Below are positions 13,668 to 15,249 of a DNA stretch of 15,249 nucleotides, piece by piece. Position 1 is the first letter of the stretch. Every line of letters begins with the position of its first letter. Origin of the DNA: Weeksellaceae bacterium (GTDB taxonomy: Bacteria > Bacteroidota > Bacteroidia > Flavobacteriales > Weeksellaceae); assembly GCA_022701475.1 (NCBI GenBank), contig JAKOOI010000561.1, forward strand, positions 1-15,249, read 5' to 3'. The notes under the pieces are model-generated. The model ran no database searches. It was not told the DNA's origin and worked only from the letters and a program-made list of their open reading frames with translations. A program made the translations under genes and the position numbers.

Positions 13668-15249
13668 ATGAAACGGCTTCGATCTTTTTTCGTTTTCTTT
13701 TTAATAATCTTTGGAAATACGGCTTATTCCCAGAGCGGTAATGTTGTACAGGAGGTGAAGGTACAAAGCAAAAAGCTGGAAAAGGCAGTGGATACCAAAG
13801 ACGAATCCGCACAGGCCGATTCCTACTATAACATCGGTGAAACCTTCTTTAAAGACGGAAACTTCCGCAAAAGTGAAGAATATTATACAAAGGCTAAAAC
13901 CATTTATGAAAAATTAAACGACCGGCCCAATATTGAAAAGACAAGCCGCAAACTGGCGCAGTCTCAGGAAAAGCAGAATAAAATTGCACCGGCCATCAGC
14001 AATTACAGCAGGGCAGCGGAAACAGGGGTTTCACAAAGCAAAGCCGTGAATTCCAATGATGCCGCAAGGCTCTCGGCAGCTTCTCCGGAGGTGAAGGCCG
14101 AAGCCATCCAAAGCAATATCCTGATGAGTGCAAAGCAGAACGATCAGGCAGATCTTGCCGTAAGCTACAGCCAGATGGCAGAAGTAAACGTACAGCAGAA
14201 CAACATAGCCGGGGCTGAAAAAAACCTGAACCGGGCGTATACGATCTCCAAGACGGAAGCTCCGCAGCAGGCGTTGGAAATCAACCGGAAACTGACGGAT
14301 TTTTATGTGGAAAACAAGAAACTGGACAAAGCGATTGAAACCCAGAAGGCGGTACTGAAAGAAGGATTCGTAAAGGACAATTCCCGCAAAGAAGCGGAGC
14401 AGCTGCGCGAACTGGCAGATCTTTATCTGAAGAAAAAAAATCCAGCACAAGCCATAGCCGCCTTAAAACAGTCGTATGCCATCGCCCTGCAGAAAGGGCA
14501 TACCCTGGAAGCCCGGGAAAGCGTACATACCCTGGACAGCCTCTATGCCAGCCAGGCAGATCCTGAAACTTCCATACAGCTGTACCGGAGTTTTTTGCAG
14601 AAGCTGCCGGACCTGGTTTCCAGGGACCGGAGCCTGGTGGATACTAAAATCCTGGAAGATACCGAACAGCGCATCAGCCAGCTGGAAAAGGAAAAAGAAC
14701 TGAAGGATGAGCTGATCCGGAAGAAAAATATTTTCAATTATAGCCTGATCGGGGCCTTGGTTTTACTGACCGGGCTGGTGGTCTTTATTCTGCTGATGCT
14801 GAAAAAAGTACAGGTACGGAATAAAAAAATTGCCCTTCAGTCGCTCCGCCGGGAAATGAACCCGCATTTTATTTTCAACAGCCTGAACAGTGTCAACCAC
14901 TTTATCGCGATGAACAACGAACTGGAAGCCAACCAATACCTGACCCGTTTCTCCAGGCTGATGCGCGGGGTGATGGAAAATTCCACCGAAGATTTTATCC
15001 CGTTCCAGCAGGAACTCGATCTTCTCCGGAATTACCTTGCCCTGGAAAAGACCCGTTTCTCCGATAAGTTTGATTATGAGATTGAAATTGATGAAAACCT
15101 GAATACCCAAAACCTGAAAATTCCGGGCATGCTGGTTCAGCCTTTCCTGGAAAATGCCGTCTGGCACGGATTGCGGTACCGGGACTCCATGGGCTTTCTG
15201 AAGCTTACTTTTGGAAAGGAAGCGAAGTACCTGAACATTATCATCGAAG
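13668..15249 (+). CDS. LytS/YehU-type sensor histidine kinase with TPR sensor region (3' end beyond window)
   Basis: An open frame of 527 codons runs off the window end. It has a signal peptide (MKRLRSFFVFFLIIFGNTAYSQ), a helical TPR-like region (about 50-330, e.g. DSYYNIGETFFKDGNFRKSEE), a coiled coil (about 330-352, ISQLEKEKELKDELIRKK), one transmembrane helix (about 358-378), and a His_kinase (LytS/YehU class) domain. The phospho-accepting His is His400 in REMNPHFIFNSLNSVNHFI. The ATPase N-box is ENAVWHGL (Asn496). The window ends just before the expected G1 box. Such kinases phosphorylate LytTR response regulators, often encoded next. The TPR part would lie in the periplasm, where it could sense a protein or envelope state. 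No upstream in-frame start exists, and an exact -7 element is 4 nt before the ATG. Confidence 0.93.
   Translation, partial: MKRLRSFFVFFLIIFGNTAYSQSGNVVQEVKVQSKKLEKAVDTKDESAQADSYYNIGETFFKDGNFRKSEEYYTKAKTIYEKLNDRPNIEKTSRKLAQSQEKQNKIAPAISNYSRAAETGVSQSKAVNSNDAARLSAASPEVKAEAIQSNILMSAKQNDQADLAVSYSQMAEVNVQQNNIAGAEKNLNRAYTISKTEAPQQALEINRKLTDFYVENKKLDKAIETQKAVLKEGFVKDNSRKEAEQLRELADLYLKKKNPAQAIAALKQSYAIALQKGHTLEARESVHTLDSLYASQADPETSIQLYRSFLQKLPDLVSRDRSLVDTKILEDTEQRISQLEKEKELKDELIRKKNIFNYSLIGALVLLTGLVVFILLMLKKVQVRNKKIALQSLRREMNPHFIFNSLNSVNHFIAMNNELEANQYLTRFSRLMRGVMENSTEDFIPFQQELDLLRNYLALEKTRFSDKFDYEIEIDENLNTQNLKIPGMLVQPFLENAVWHGLRYRDSMGFLKLTFGKEAKYLNIIIE

Noticed and set aside
14031..15167. Antisense and off-frame open frames inside the sensor kinase
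   Set aside because: The kinase frame from 13668 is continuous to the window end and carries signal peptide, TPR, membrane helix and histidine-kinase motifs; the others are shadows.

Overview
The window looks like chromosome from a member of the Bacteroidota, most likely a flavobacterium of the Chryseobacterium/Elizabethkingia type. The promoters match the Bacteroidota -7 consensus TAnnTTTG (exact matches before at least seven genes). Shine-Dalgarno sequences are weak or absent. The tRNA genes have no encoded CCA, and several secreted proteins carry lipoprotein signals typical of the phylum. The genus is an inference from general similarity; no database was searched.

Positions 1-1374 are almost gene-free. 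They hold the end of one tRNA-Asp, a complete tRNA-Asp with a terminator, and then about 1.2 kb of repeats. The repeats are inverted motif clusters resembling insertion-sequence ends (201-285 and 822-883), a trio of REP-like hairpins between them (434-591), and a GC-rich element (944-1066) that resembles a dispersed flavobacterial repeat. The stretch ends in tandem operator-like repeats in front of a PAS-like/LuxR regulator (1375-2133).

Positions 2253-9301 hold mostly single-gene units: an L,D-transpeptidase lipoprotein, a small two-helix membrane protein, an alpha/beta-hydrolase esterase, a possible 38-residue protein, a secreted lipoprotein, tyrS, an ECF-type sigma factor, a secreted protein with an acidic DxDGD motif, and lipA. 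Positions 9519-11239 hold an AraJ-like MFS exporter and, convergent to it, a SpoIIAA/STAS-like protein, with a shared bidirectional hairpin terminator between them.

The most interesting part is 11338-15249. Two minus-strand genes encode different exported SIMPL-domain (DUF541) proteins, with a small lipoprotein gene between them. A plus-strand gene that runs off the window end encodes a LytS/YehU-type sensor histidine kinase with a periplasmic TPR region. Both SIMPL genes have the same promoter layout: two direct ACTTGGTGA-type repeats spaced exactly 21 bp, starting 61 bp upstream of the ATG, then an element of the form TAnnTTTA starting 26 bp upstream of the ATG. The second repeat pair lies midway between the SIMPL gene and the divergent kinase gene. 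Two half-sites two helical turns apart is what LytTR-family response regulators bind, and such regulators normally partner kinases of this type. I infer an autoregulated kinase/LytTR circuit controlling SIMPL envelope proteins, with the regulator gene probably just past the right edge.

A second theme is possible leaderless transcription: in three genes (esterase, sigma factor, kinase) the TAnnTTTG element ends only 4-6 nt before the ATG.
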